A stretch of 5,486 bases of DNA from Bacteroidetes bacterium UBA5543 (GTDB lineage Bacteria; Bacteroidota; Bacteroidia; Chitinophagales; Chitinophagaceae). The stretch's first letter is position 1. The number at the start of each line of letters is the position of its first letter. A program made the position numbers and the translations under genes. Of this stretch, positions 1 through 5,463 are shown in pieces. The notes below the pieces were generated by a model. It was not told the DNA's origin, searched no databases, and was given only the letters and a program-made list of their open reading frames with translations. The stretch spans positions 757-6,242 of the forward strand of contig DINJ01000179.1 of the NCBI GenBank assembly GCA_002423665.1. The letters run 5' to 3'.

Positions 1-568
1 TTACACCCACTTTATCCAGCTCTTTTCTCGGCTTAGACTGCAAATCTCTAAAGGATTTAGGAGACATACCGGTAACTTTCTTGAATTGTGATGATAAGTG
101 CGCAGGACTACTATAACCTAACTTATACGCAATTTCAGTTAATGACAGCTCGTCATATACAATAAGCTCTTTTGCACGCTCTATTTTTTGATGTATTAAA
201 TACTGCTCTATAGTTATACCTTCTGTTTCTGAAAAAAGTCTGCTTAGGTAATTATAATCTTGAGGAACCTTATCTGTGATATACTCACTTATTTTCAAGG
301 CAGGGTACTCTTTATCAGAATGCACTAGGTCTATGATAATATTTTTGACCTTTTCGATCATTCTTGCTCTTCTGTTGTCTATTAACTCAAAACCTAAACC
401 TTTAAGGTTTACATCAAGTTGAGTTATTATACTAGCTTCTAAGTCATCCATATTAAGCTCCACTTCACCTAACTGTATTGATGTAGGATAAAGGCCAAGC
501 TTTTCAAGCTCAGCCTTTACTACCATCTTACATCGGTCACAAACCATATTTTTTACATATAGCTTCAT
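1..568 (-). CDS. AraC-family transcriptional regulator with N-terminal HMA-like metal-binding segment (3' end cut by window edge)
   Basis: Reading from ATG at 568 gives 189 open codons up to base 2 with no stop, so the gene leaves the window; the last residues (RKELDKVGV) suggest only a few are missing. Residues 1-65 resemble a short HMA-like domain with M8-x-C10-x-x-C13, the classic soft-metal (copper-type) binding motif. Residues 90-175 form an AraC-type double helix-turn-helix: a first helix pair near 91-129 (YNYLSRLFSE) and a second at 139-167 (LSLTEIAYKLGYSSPAHLSSQFKKVTG, in part), the family signature. Predicted role: cytoplasmic DNA-binding regulator whose activity may depend on metal bound at the CxxC; the ligand is inferred, not shown. 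Its ATG lies one base after the TAA of the secreted propeller gene (570-572), so translation is probably coupled. Similar AraC/HMA proteins are common beside copper export genes in Bacteroidota. Family call firm; target genes unknown. Confidence 0.88.
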   Translation of the reverse strand, partial: MKLYVKNMVCDRCKMVVKAELEKLGLYPTSIQLGEVELNMDDLEASIITQLDVNLKGLGFELIDNRRARMIEKVKNIIIDLVHSDKEYPALKISEYITDKVPQDYNYLSRLFSETEGITIEQYLIHQKIERAKELIVYDELSLTEIAYKLGYSSPAHLSSQFKKVTGMSPKSFRDLQSKPRKELDKVGV

Positions 569-569
569 C

Positions 570-1913
570 TTATTCTATAATAACTTTTCGAGCAATCACC
601 TTTTCTCCAGATTGTAATATTAAAGAATATATCCCTGTTGGCAACACAGAAGAATTTATAACAAGCTTGTTTCCTGTCATTTCATTCTGATACATCGTTC
701 TACCAGTTACATCAACTAATTTCACGATTGCGCTATTGCCAGACCACTCAACATTTAGCACGTTCTTAGAAGGTACAGGATAAACACGTAGTTTGGTTTC
801 TGATGCCACACTAGCTACACCTGTTGGTACATTAGCGTTCTCAATCTTAACTAGCTGCCTTTTATTTCGGTTCACAAACCATATACCGTTATCCCAATCT
901 ATTCTTACCCCCATAATACCTGCATCTGACTGTATTCTTCCTACTTCTGTTGCTGGCGTACTGCTCACATCATATATGATTATCTCTCCTGTAGCATTGT
1001 CTGTTACAACTATTCGGTTGTCCTTATAATCAATACCACATGGAGATGTCAATCCACTAGTCACCAACTCTTCTACTGTAGCTCCTGTCATGTTACGATA
1101 TTTAGCAAGTGGCTCAGTTGCTCCTGGATCAGGAGATAATGCACCTACATCATTACCTGTAGTTGTTTTCATTCTGATTATTCTATTATTACCTCCATCG
1201 ACAATATATAACCAATTGTTCTGCTTATCTAAAGCCATGTGACTCGGCACTCCATCTTTCCTTTTTACAGACACGTCAGAATACCTATAGATTTCACCAT
1301 CAGCATGGTCATCACCACCTACTATGTGAGGTGCTTTAAAATCATACTTACAAATATTACCGCTGTATCCATCAAATACCCAATAAGCATTTGCATTATC
1401 ATGAGCTATACCCATTGCGAATGGGCTTTGGTGTAGCATATCTAAGTGACTACCTAACAATGTAGACGGATCCCAGTTACTTTGCTCCAAACGAGCAAAT
1501 ATTGAAGTATCTGTTGACCACAACGCAGGACCCATAAATGTTGGAGACTGAGAATTGGTATTTTGTACTTCATGAACTGTAGCAAAATTACCATTGTCAC
1601 CTATCGCTATAGCCGATGCTCTGATCATAAAATGACCGGCATGAGAATCTCTTCTGAATTCTGAGGTCTGCGTTGGTTTGTTAGCATCGAAAAATATGGA
1701 AACACTACCAGTGTTACCCTCATAATTTAATACCCACCATGTATTAGTGCTAGGTTCAAAATCTAAATCCTGCGGGTTTATTAATCCGTCTGATGCACTT
1801 CCAATTACTTTGAAGTTATTTGAGCCTGTCAGGTATTTATCTATCGCATTTTGTGCATTTGCATAATTAGCTATGCCAGATATGCATAGCATTATCAATA
1901 AAGTTTTTTTCAT
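570..1913 (-). CDS. Secreted beta-propeller-like protein with T9SS type A sorting domain
   Basis: A 447-aa protein. Residues 1-20 form a signal peptide (MKKTLLIMLC, then a small-residue end ANA-Q). The body, about 40-360, has repeated strand-turn units ending in phrases such as WWVLNYEGNTG (59-69), YWVFDGYSGNI (177-187), LYIVDGGNNRIIRM (235-248), IVVTDNATGEI (301-311) and IWFVNRNKRQLVKI (344-357), typical of NHL/SMP-30-like propellers. Residues 375-447 match the type A sorting tail: LRVYPVPSKNVLNV, then DVTGR, LPTGIYSLIL and a basic end ARKVIIE. It should be exported by Sec, passed through the outer membrane by the type IX system and anchored or released outside. The segment 91-203 is rich in His and Met (HAGHFM 91-96, HLDMLH 156-161, H171, H196, H203), which could bind metal; this is inference. 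It sits between a HYC_CC_PP-type gene (97 bases upstream) and an AraC/HMA regulator (1 base downstream). No enzyme motif was recognised; substrate unknown. Confidence 0.88.
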   Translation of the reverse strand: MKKTLLIMLCISGIANYANAQNAIDKYLTGSNNFKVIGSASDGLINPQDLDFEPSTNTWWVLNYEGNTGSVSIFFDANKPTQTSEFRRDSHAGHFMIRASAIAIGDNGNFATVHEVQNTNSQSPTFMGPALWSTDTSIFARLEQSNWDPSTLLGSHLDMLHQSPFAMGIAHDNANAYWVFDGYSGNICKYDFKAPHIVGGDDHADGEIYRYSDVSVKRKDGVPSHMALDKQNNWLYIVDGGNNRIIRMKTTTGNDVGALSPDPGATEPLAKYRNMTGATVEELVTSGLTSPCGIDYKDNRIVVTDNATGEIIIYDVSSTPATEVGRIQSDAGIMGVRIDWDNGIWFVNRNKRQLVKIENANVPTGVASVASETKLRVYPVPSKNVLNVEWSGNSAIVKLVDVTGRTMYQNEMTGNKLVINSSVLPTGIYSLILQSGEKVIARKVIIE

Positions 1914-2010
1914 ATTGAATATATTTAGTCATAGAAAATTGTGAGGCATAAACCTCTACAGTATATAAATCTCTTGTGAATAGCTTTAAAAAAGCTAACT
2001 ATGACCAGTA

Positions 2011-2397
2011 TCAAATTAAAAAAACACAGTTGTCCAGATAAACCTTTGTTGAGAGAATTGGCGGGGGATGTAGCTTGCTGTATTGATAGAGCGTACTTGC
2101 TTTAGCACTGTGCAGCAAAAATATTTCTGCAACATAATTTACAGCATCAGAAACATCAGGTTTTTCTAAATAGAAATGTTTAACAGCTTGTTTGTGGTCC
2201 TCAACATCAACCTTTACAACATCGCTACTGCAACAGTCATGTTTGTCTCCACTCTCACCACAACAAGAATCTTTCTCTTTATCGTTAAATAATGAAACAT
2301 ATTGAAAAACCTTGCCACAATAATGGAAATGTACGCTTATATCGGAACTTCCGAAAGCATAACAAAACGCTATTAATATGACAAATACTTGTTTCAA
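2011..2397 (-). CDS. HYC_CC_PP family small Cys/His-rich exported protein
   Basis: A 128-aa protein with the three marks that name the family: H25-Y26-C27, paired cysteines C45-C46 and C55-C56 with KHD between them, and a proline run P111-P113 near the C-terminus. Residues 2-16 are hydrophobic (KQVFVILIAFCYAFG), giving a signal peptide or anchor, so it probably acts in the periplasm or at the membrane. The function of the family is not established; its members often lie near heavy-metal or copper genes in Bacteroidota, and the CC and HYC motifs would suit soft-metal binding (inference). Start: there is no ATG. The frame opens after TAG at 2413-2415, and TTG at 2395-2397 is the only conventional start before the signal peptide, so it is chosen. 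It is the first gene of the minus-strand unit; a -7-like motif lies 20 bases upstream. Stop is TGA at 2011-2013. Confidence 0.85.
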   Translation of the reverse strand: MKQVFVILIAFCYAFGSSDISVHFHYCGKVFQYVSLFNDKEKDSCCGESGDKHDCCSSDVVKVDVEDHKQAVKHFYLEKPDVSDAVNYVAEIFLLHSAKASTLYQYSKLHPPPILSTKVYLDNCVFLI

Positions 2398-2417
2398 ATA
2401 TGAGAAGTGTATCTACT

Positions 2418-2425
2418 CAAATATA
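2418..2425 (-). promoter_or_regulatory. Candidate Bacteroidota -7 promoter element (TATATTTG) for the minus-strand operon
   Basis: On the minus strand the octamer TATATTTG is an exact match to the Bacteroidota -7 consensus TAnnTTTG. It lies 20 bases before the TTG start at 2397, which would give a short leader of roughly 14 bases. No convincing -33 TTTG is seen upstream, so support is partial. If real, it drives the HYC_CC_PP gene and, by read-through, the secreted propeller and the AraC/HMA regulator. Confidence 0.45.
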
Positions 2426-2465
2426 AGAAATAATACGCTTTAGTAATTTTACATACACACGAAAA

Positions 2466-2521
2466 CCTCCCACCCCAATATATAAACCCCTCCTCAATTT
2501 CGGACATTAGGGTTACCCCTC
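2466..2521. promoter_or_regulatory. C-rich intergenic tracts with ACCCCTC repeat and GGGT-T-ACCC palindrome
   Basis: The 167-base divergent intergenic region is AT-rich apart from three C tracts: ACCCC at 2472-2476, ACCCCTC at 2486-2492 and ACCCCTC at 2515-2521. The last overlaps a small palindrome, GGGT-T-ACCC (2510-2518). The word GTTACCCC at 2512-2519 recurs at 2903-2910, just after the 112-aa gene and before the ATPase gene. Such repeats between divergent units could be operator sites, perhaps for a phage-type repressor. No protein is assigned; this is pattern only. Confidence 0.25.
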
Positions 2522-2564
2522 ATGTTGTCTAACCGATTTTTAAAACATCTAAACTTTAAGTCAA

Positions 2565-2903
2565 ATGATTATTGTAAAGGATTATCATGTTCGTGAAGGC
2601 GAGCAAGGAAAGTACATCTCTCTTGAATTGATGGGAGATATTGAAATGGTACAGAGTAGTAATACCGGACGCTTCTATGCTACTGCAAGACGTTGCTTTG
2701 TATCATCTACATTCAATGAGGTAATTGCTCAGCGAATGGTAGGTAAAGAGATGTCTGGTCGTATTGTACGTATACAATGCAATCCATACGAGTACACAGT
2801 ACCTGAAACAGGTGAAGTTATTATGCTTGCTCATTCATGGAGCTATGAGCCTGAAAGCAAAGCAGAGATACCTACAACTGTCAAGCAGTCGGAAGTAGCG
2901 TAG
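2565..2903 (+). CDS. Small beta-rich protein of unknown function, first gene of the phage-like recombination module
   Basis: A 112-aa soluble protein with no signal peptide, membrane segment or cysteine cluster. The pattern is mostly strands: YISLELMGDIEMVQ (17-30), GRFYATARRCFVSSTF (35-50), a short helix NEVIAQRMVG (51-60), then EMSGRIVRIQCNPYEYTVPETGEVIMLAHSWSYEP in part (62-96), followed by a polar tail. A five-strand barrel (OB-fold-like) would fit this order and would make it a candidate single-strand DNA binding partner of the ATPase encoded next, but this rests only on strand pattern and position. I do not recognise a named family. ATG at 2565 is the first start and has an A/T-rich upstream without a clear Shine-Dalgarno, usual for the phylum. 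Stop TAG is at 2901-2903. A terminator follows, so it is probably transcribed apart from, or more strongly than, the genes behind it. Confidence 0.7.
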   Translation: MIIVKDYHVREGEQGKYISLELMGDIEMVQSSNTGRFYATARRCFVSSTFNEVIAQRMVGKEMSGRIVRIQCNPYEYTVPETGEVIMLAHSWSYEPESKAEIPTTVKQSEVA

Positions 2904-2930
2904 TTACCCCACGGGTTATTTATCAAATTG

Positions 2931-2959
2931 AAGCAGAGGCATTAAGTCTCTGCTTTTTT
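2931..2959 (+). terminator. Intrinsic (rho-independent) terminator
   Basis: AAGCAGAG (2931-2938) pairs perfectly with CTCTGCTT (2948-2955) around a 9-base loop, giving an 8-bp stem, and the run of T continues to 2959. It stands 27 bases after the stop of the 112-aa gene and only 23 bases before the ATG of the ATPase gene. It should end most transcripts of the first gene. The space left before 2983 is too short for a full separate promoter unless that promoter overlaps the hairpin. Confidence 0.82.
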
Positions 2960-2982
2960 ATTTCATCATTAAATCAACAGAT

Positions 2983-3861
2983 ATGCAGTTAACGACAGCA
3001 TCAAGAAAGAAAGTAAAGATAAAATGTGCTTTACAAGGACCATCTGGTTCAGGTAAAACCAAATCAGCTCTATATATAGCTTATGGACTATGTGGAGCAT
3101 GGGACAAGATAGCTGTAATAGATACAGAGAACAGAAGTTCAGAGCTATATAGTGATGTAGGAAATTTTAAAGTGTTACACCTTGAACCTCCATTTACGCC
3201 TGAAAGATATACTCAAGCTATTGGTGTATGTATTCAAGCAGGTATGGACGTAGTAATAATTGATAGCCTCACACATGAATGGGAAGCAATACTGGACATA
3301 CACAGCAAGATGACAGGTAACTCCTTTACTAACTGGAGCAAGGTAACGCCTCGTCATAACGCTTTTGTCAATGCTATGCTACAAGCAGATGTACACATAC
3401 TCGGTACTATCAGAGCAAAACAAGACTACGTACTATCTGACAAGAACGGTAAAATGGTGCCAGAAAAGGTAGGATTAAAGGGAGTACAGCGTGACGGCAT
3501 GGATTATGAGTTTACTATCGTGTTTGACTTGGATACAAACTTACAGGCTAGGGTATCTAAAGATAGAACACAGCTCTTTTATGGCAAGCCTGACTTTATA
3601 CCTACTGTAGAAACAGGTAAGAAGATACTGGAATGGTGTAACGAGGGCAAAGAAGTATCTCAAACTGATTTGATCAAGTCTATCATGCATCGAATTAACA
3701 GTTGCACAACTCTTGAGCAGCTTAATCAGCTATACAATTCTTACCCGGGAATACAACAAGCCTTGCAAAATGAGTTCACACAACGTAAGCAGCAAATACT
3801 ATTAGAGCAACCAATTACTAACCACAAAAATGCACATCAGAATGGAACTTACAGACGTTAA
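2983..3861 (+). CDS. RecA-like AAA_24 ATPase of the Sak4 type (predicted single-strand annealing recombinase)
   Basis: A 292-aa cytoplasmic protein. Walker A is GPSGSGKT (19-26, with K25 and T26), a second acidic strand is VIDTEN (45-50), and Walker B is VVIID (90-94) followed by SLTHEW (95-100). Further segments typical of phage AAA_24/Sak4 proteins are NWSKVTPRHNAF (117-128), GTIRAKQDYV (141-150), VGLKGVQRDGMDYEFTIVFD (163-182) and SKDRTQLFYGKPDF (192-205). The Sak4 group is a RecA/Rad51-like family that binds single-stranded DNA and, with an SSB, promotes annealing in phage recombination; this activity is inferred here from family. Residues 226-272 form a helical tail (CTTLEQLNQLYNSYPGIQQA in part) like the small C-terminal motif in other phage recombination proteins. 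Start ATG 2983 gives the usual short lead before the first strand. The 3' end overlaps the DUF3871 gene, so the two are co-expressed. Other AAA_24 roles (helicase loader, packaging) are possible. Confidence 0.85.
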   Translation: MQLTTASRKKVKIKCALQGPSGSGKTKSALYIAYGLCGAWDKIAVIDTENRSSELYSDVGNFKVLHLEPPFTPERYTQAIGVCIQAGMDVVIIDSLTHEWEAILDIHSKMTGNSFTNWSKVTPRHNAFVNAMLQADVHILGTIRAKQDYVLSDKNGKMVPEKVGLKGVQRDGMDYEFTIVFDLDTNLQARVSKDRTQLFYGKPDFIPTVETGKKILEWCNEGKEVSQTDLIKSIMHRINSCTTLEQLNQLYNSYPGIQQALQNEFTQRKQQILLEQPITNHKNAHQNGTYRR

Positions 3862-4858
3862 AAATTCAACAACTACCCCTGGGAATAAGCAGTTGACTAG
3901 TGTTATCAATGAAGTGGTGAACGAAATAGAGGTAGTTAAAAGTAATAGTCCTTTTATAGAAGCTAATACTGTAGAGAGTACTCTTAGAGAGTTATCATTG
4001 GATCACATTATACCTGTTTTCATCAAAGACAATGAACCAGTAATAAGTCATACAGAGTTCATTCAGACAGCTATAAAAGCTACACAAGCTGTATTTAAAG
4101 ATGAAACAGTTTTAAGCCCTGTGGTACGTATCTCTCACCCTGTCAAGGGCAGAGTGCCAGAGGCTAGGAATAAGCCAGCAAAAGAGCTCTTAGAGCACGA
4201 AAAAACCATTTATTATGAGCGTATGGCATTTACTATTGAAGTGCCAACGATACATACAATAATAGACGGCAATAGGCTTAATCTAACGGTAGGTGGAGTC
4301 AAGGCATATAGCCTAGACAATCTTTACGCTCGCTCAGGTACAGATCAAAATTTCAAAGTATTCATAGGCTTTAAGAATATGGTTTGTACCAACCTATGTG
4401 TAAGCACAGATGGCTATTTGAGCAACCTAAAGGTGAAGAATGTTCAGCAGTTATATAATGCTATTTACCTACTATTGAAAGACTACAATGCAGTAGAGTT
4501 ATCTAAAAGGTTTGAAGTGTTCAGTAGGACAAGTATTACTGAAAAGCAATTTGCGAACCTTATTGGTAGGTGCAGAATGTATCGACACATGCCTGACCAT
4601 CAAAAGAAGCAGCTACAAGACTTAATGTTTGGAGACAGTCAGATCAATCATGTATGTAAAGACTATTATTCAGACAATAGCTTTTGTAGTGAACCAGATG
4701 GTAGCATCAATCTCTGGAAACTGTACAACCTGTTTACTAATGCAAACAAAAGCTCATACGTAGACTACTTTCTGGACAGAAATGTTAATGCTTTTGAGTT
4801 AGTAGATACACTGGAAGAAAGCATTCAGAACAAATCCTCTTGTTGGTTCTTAAACTAA
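3830..4858 (+). CDS. DUF3871 family protein
   Basis: A 342-aa soluble protein matching DUF3871 as I know it from Bacteroidota mobile and phage-like regions. Key segments are PFIEANT (41-47), HIIPVFIKDNEPVISHTEFI (59-78), SHPVKGRVPEARNKP (102-116), KTIYYERMAF (125-134), NLTVGGVKAY (151-160), KVFIGFKNMVCTNLCVSTDG (176-195) and the C-terminal WKLYNLFTNANKSSYVDYFL with DRNVNAFEL (296-324). The domain has no proven function; the N-x-x-T-x-A-N-K-S-S-Y ending recalls DUF932 phage/plasmid proteins, so a role in element DNA metabolism is likely but inferred. The first ATG (3830) overlaps the ATPase gene by 32 bases; ATG at 3842 (M5, beginning MELTDV) overlaps by 20 and is an equally good or better start, as the first four residues look unconserved. 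Stop TAA at 4856-4858 is 6 bases before the next gene. Confidence 0.87.
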   Translation: MHIRMELTDVKNSTTTPGNKQLTSVINEVVNEIEVVKSNSPFIEANTVESTLRELSLDHIIPVFIKDNEPVISHTEFIQTAIKATQAVFKDETVLSPVVRISHPVKGRVPEARNKPAKELLEHEKTIYYERMAFTIEVPTIHTIIDGNRLNLTVGGVKAYSLDNLYARSGTDQNFKVFIGFKNMVCTNLCVSTDGYLSNLKVKNVQQLYNAIYLLLKDYNAVELSKRFEVFSRTSITEKQFANLIGRCRMYRHMPDHQKKQLQDLMFGDSQINHVCKDYYSDNSFCSEPDGSINLWKLYNLFTNANKSSYVDYFLDRNVNAFELVDTLEESIQNKSSCWFLN

Positions 4859-4864
4859 GCGCCT

Positions 4865-5113
4865 ATGAATATTACAGATTATAATGTTCCAGGAGATGAT
4901 ATTGATGGGCTATGGTTAGTTAACAAAGACGGTGCAATGCTTTACTTGAGAGTGCCAATACGTGTGATCTGTATAGTATCAGTAAAAGACTTTCATTCAG
5001 GCATCACCTACTTTGTCGAAGCTATATTAGGCTCAGAAAGGGGTTGTTTAGTCTTCTTTATTTTTCAAAAGCCTGTAAGGCATTCCTACTTCCGAATCGT
5101 AGAAAGAAAGTAA
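4865..5113 (+). CDS. Small hypothetical protein, last gene of the module
   Basis: An 82-aa protein whose ATG follows the DUF3871 stop by 6 bases, so it is almost surely co-translated with it. There is no signal peptide. The sequence alternates hydrophobic and polar residues in short strands: MLYLRVPIRVICIVSV (25-40), GITYFVEAILG (46-56), CLVFFIFQKP (61-70) and SYFRIVERK (74-82), suggesting a small beta-sheet or barrel fold. I do not recognise a family. The tight spacing and the ordinary composition support a real gene; the function may be tied to the ATPase and DUF3871 proteins before it. No clear terminator follows the TAA at 5111-5113. Confidence 0.6.
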   Translation: MNITDYNVPGDDIDGLWLVNKDGAMLYLRVPIRVICIVSVKDFHSGITYFVEAILGSERGCLVFFIFQKPVRHSYFRIVERK

Positions 5114-5300
5114 CACCTGCTGTAGTTGCGGTATATCCGAGTACAGAGTAACAGAGTGTTGGTGAATTTGTCGGGAGCGAAAGGATAGAGAGTTATGTTG
5201 TATTTTCTTTTGCGTCAATATACTGTATACAAGTAGATGTGTTTCTTTGAGACGGACTACCTCTCTATAATTATAAAAGTCCCCTGAAAAGTAAAAACAT

Positions 5301-5354
5301 AGTTAGTCGAGAGTGCATTATTCGTAAGATATTGAATGTGTTTCTTGACTAACT
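5301..5354. repeat. Interrupted inverted repeat, 11-bp arms
   Basis: AGTTAGTCGAG (5301-5311) and CTTGACTAACT (5344-5354) are reverse complements except for one position, which would be a G-U pair in RNA. The stem can extend by an A-T and a G-T pair inward. The 32-base loop is AT-rich. The right arm overlaps the -7-like motif TAACTTTG (5350-5357), so the repeat could act as an operator, a protein-binding pair at the element end, or an RNA hairpin. There is no T-run directly after it, so it is a poor terminator, although ATTATTTTTT follows at 5362. Confidence 0.5.
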
Positions 5355-5357
5355 TTG
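5350..5357 (+). promoter_or_regulatory. Candidate -7 element TAACTTTG
   Basis: An exact match to TAnnTTTG on the plus strand, overlapping the right arm of the inverted repeat at 5344-5354. No good -33 TTTG is present at the expected distance and no gene follows inside the window, so this may be chance in AT-rich DNA. Confidence 0.25.
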
Positions 5358-5385
5358 TATCATTATTTTTTAGTTAACCAGTGAG

Positions 5386-5407
5386 GTTGCTTGAAAGTTG
5401 CTTGAAA
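5386..5407. repeat. Perfect 11-bp tandem direct repeat (GTTGCTTGAAA x2)
   Basis: GTTGCTTGAAA stands at 5386-5396 and again immediately at 5397-5407. One repeat per helical turn (11 bp) places both copies on the same face of the DNA, as for a dimeric or cooperative binding protein. It lies about 57 bases before the tRNA junction, a usual distance for integrase arm-type or excisionase sites. The second copy also supplies the TTG of the promoter-like pair at 5398-5426. Confidence 0.6.
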
Positions 5408-5426
5408 ATATTCGTTCTTAATTTTG
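5398..5426 (+). promoter_or_regulatory. Candidate outward-facing promoter near the element end
   Basis: TTG (5398-5400) and TAATTTTG (5419-5426, exact TAnnTTTG) are 18 bases apart, close to the Bacteroidota -33/-7 arrangement. Transcription would begin near 5433 and run right, across the tRNA junction. No gene is seen downstream in the window. In a circular form of the element it would read into the opposite end, where an integrase gene often lies; this is speculation. Confidence 0.35.
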
Positions 5427-5463
5427 TAAATCATTGATATAAAAATAGTTAAAGGTGTATTCA

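Larger units (their letters stand above)
5114..5463. other. Non-coding right end of the putative element
   Basis: About 350 bases with no credible gene on either strand; all frames are broken every few dozen bases. It holds a near-perfect inverted repeat (5301-5354), an 11-bp tandem repeat (5386-5407), a repeated word ATGTGTTTCTT (5237-5247 and 5336-5346), a short doublet CAGAGT (5144-5149 and 5152-5157), and two plus-strand TAnnTTTG motifs (5350-5357, 5419-5426). It ends at the tRNA fragment. The mix of repeats beside a tRNA junction is typical of the arm-site region of an integrase-type attachment site, but which repeats matter is not known. Confidence 0.55.

Noticed and set aside
793..1436. 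Open frames on the plus strand (793-1029 and 1239-1436)
   Set aside because: They lie antisense within the well-supported secreted propeller gene, have no family resemblance and read as shadow frames.
1981..1997. Hairpin TAGCTT-TAAAA-AAGCTA between the HYC_CC_PP and propeller genes as a terminator
   Set aside because: The stem is only 6 bp and AT-rich, and no T-run follows it on the minus strand; it is more likely a weak structure or chance.
3175..3357. Open frame of 60 codons on the minus strand
   Set aside because: It is antisense to the conserved Walker B region of the ATPase gene and its protein resembles nothing.
5180..5236. Leader peptide: AAAGGA (5180-5185) followed by ATG at 5195 and 13 codons (MLYFLLRQYTVYK)
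   Set aside because: There is a Shine-Dalgarno-like word, but the frame is tiny, no regulated gene follows in the window, and Bacteroidota rarely rely on such sites.
5237..5407. CRISPR array
   Set aside because: The repeats are 11 bp, differ from each other and have no regular spacers.
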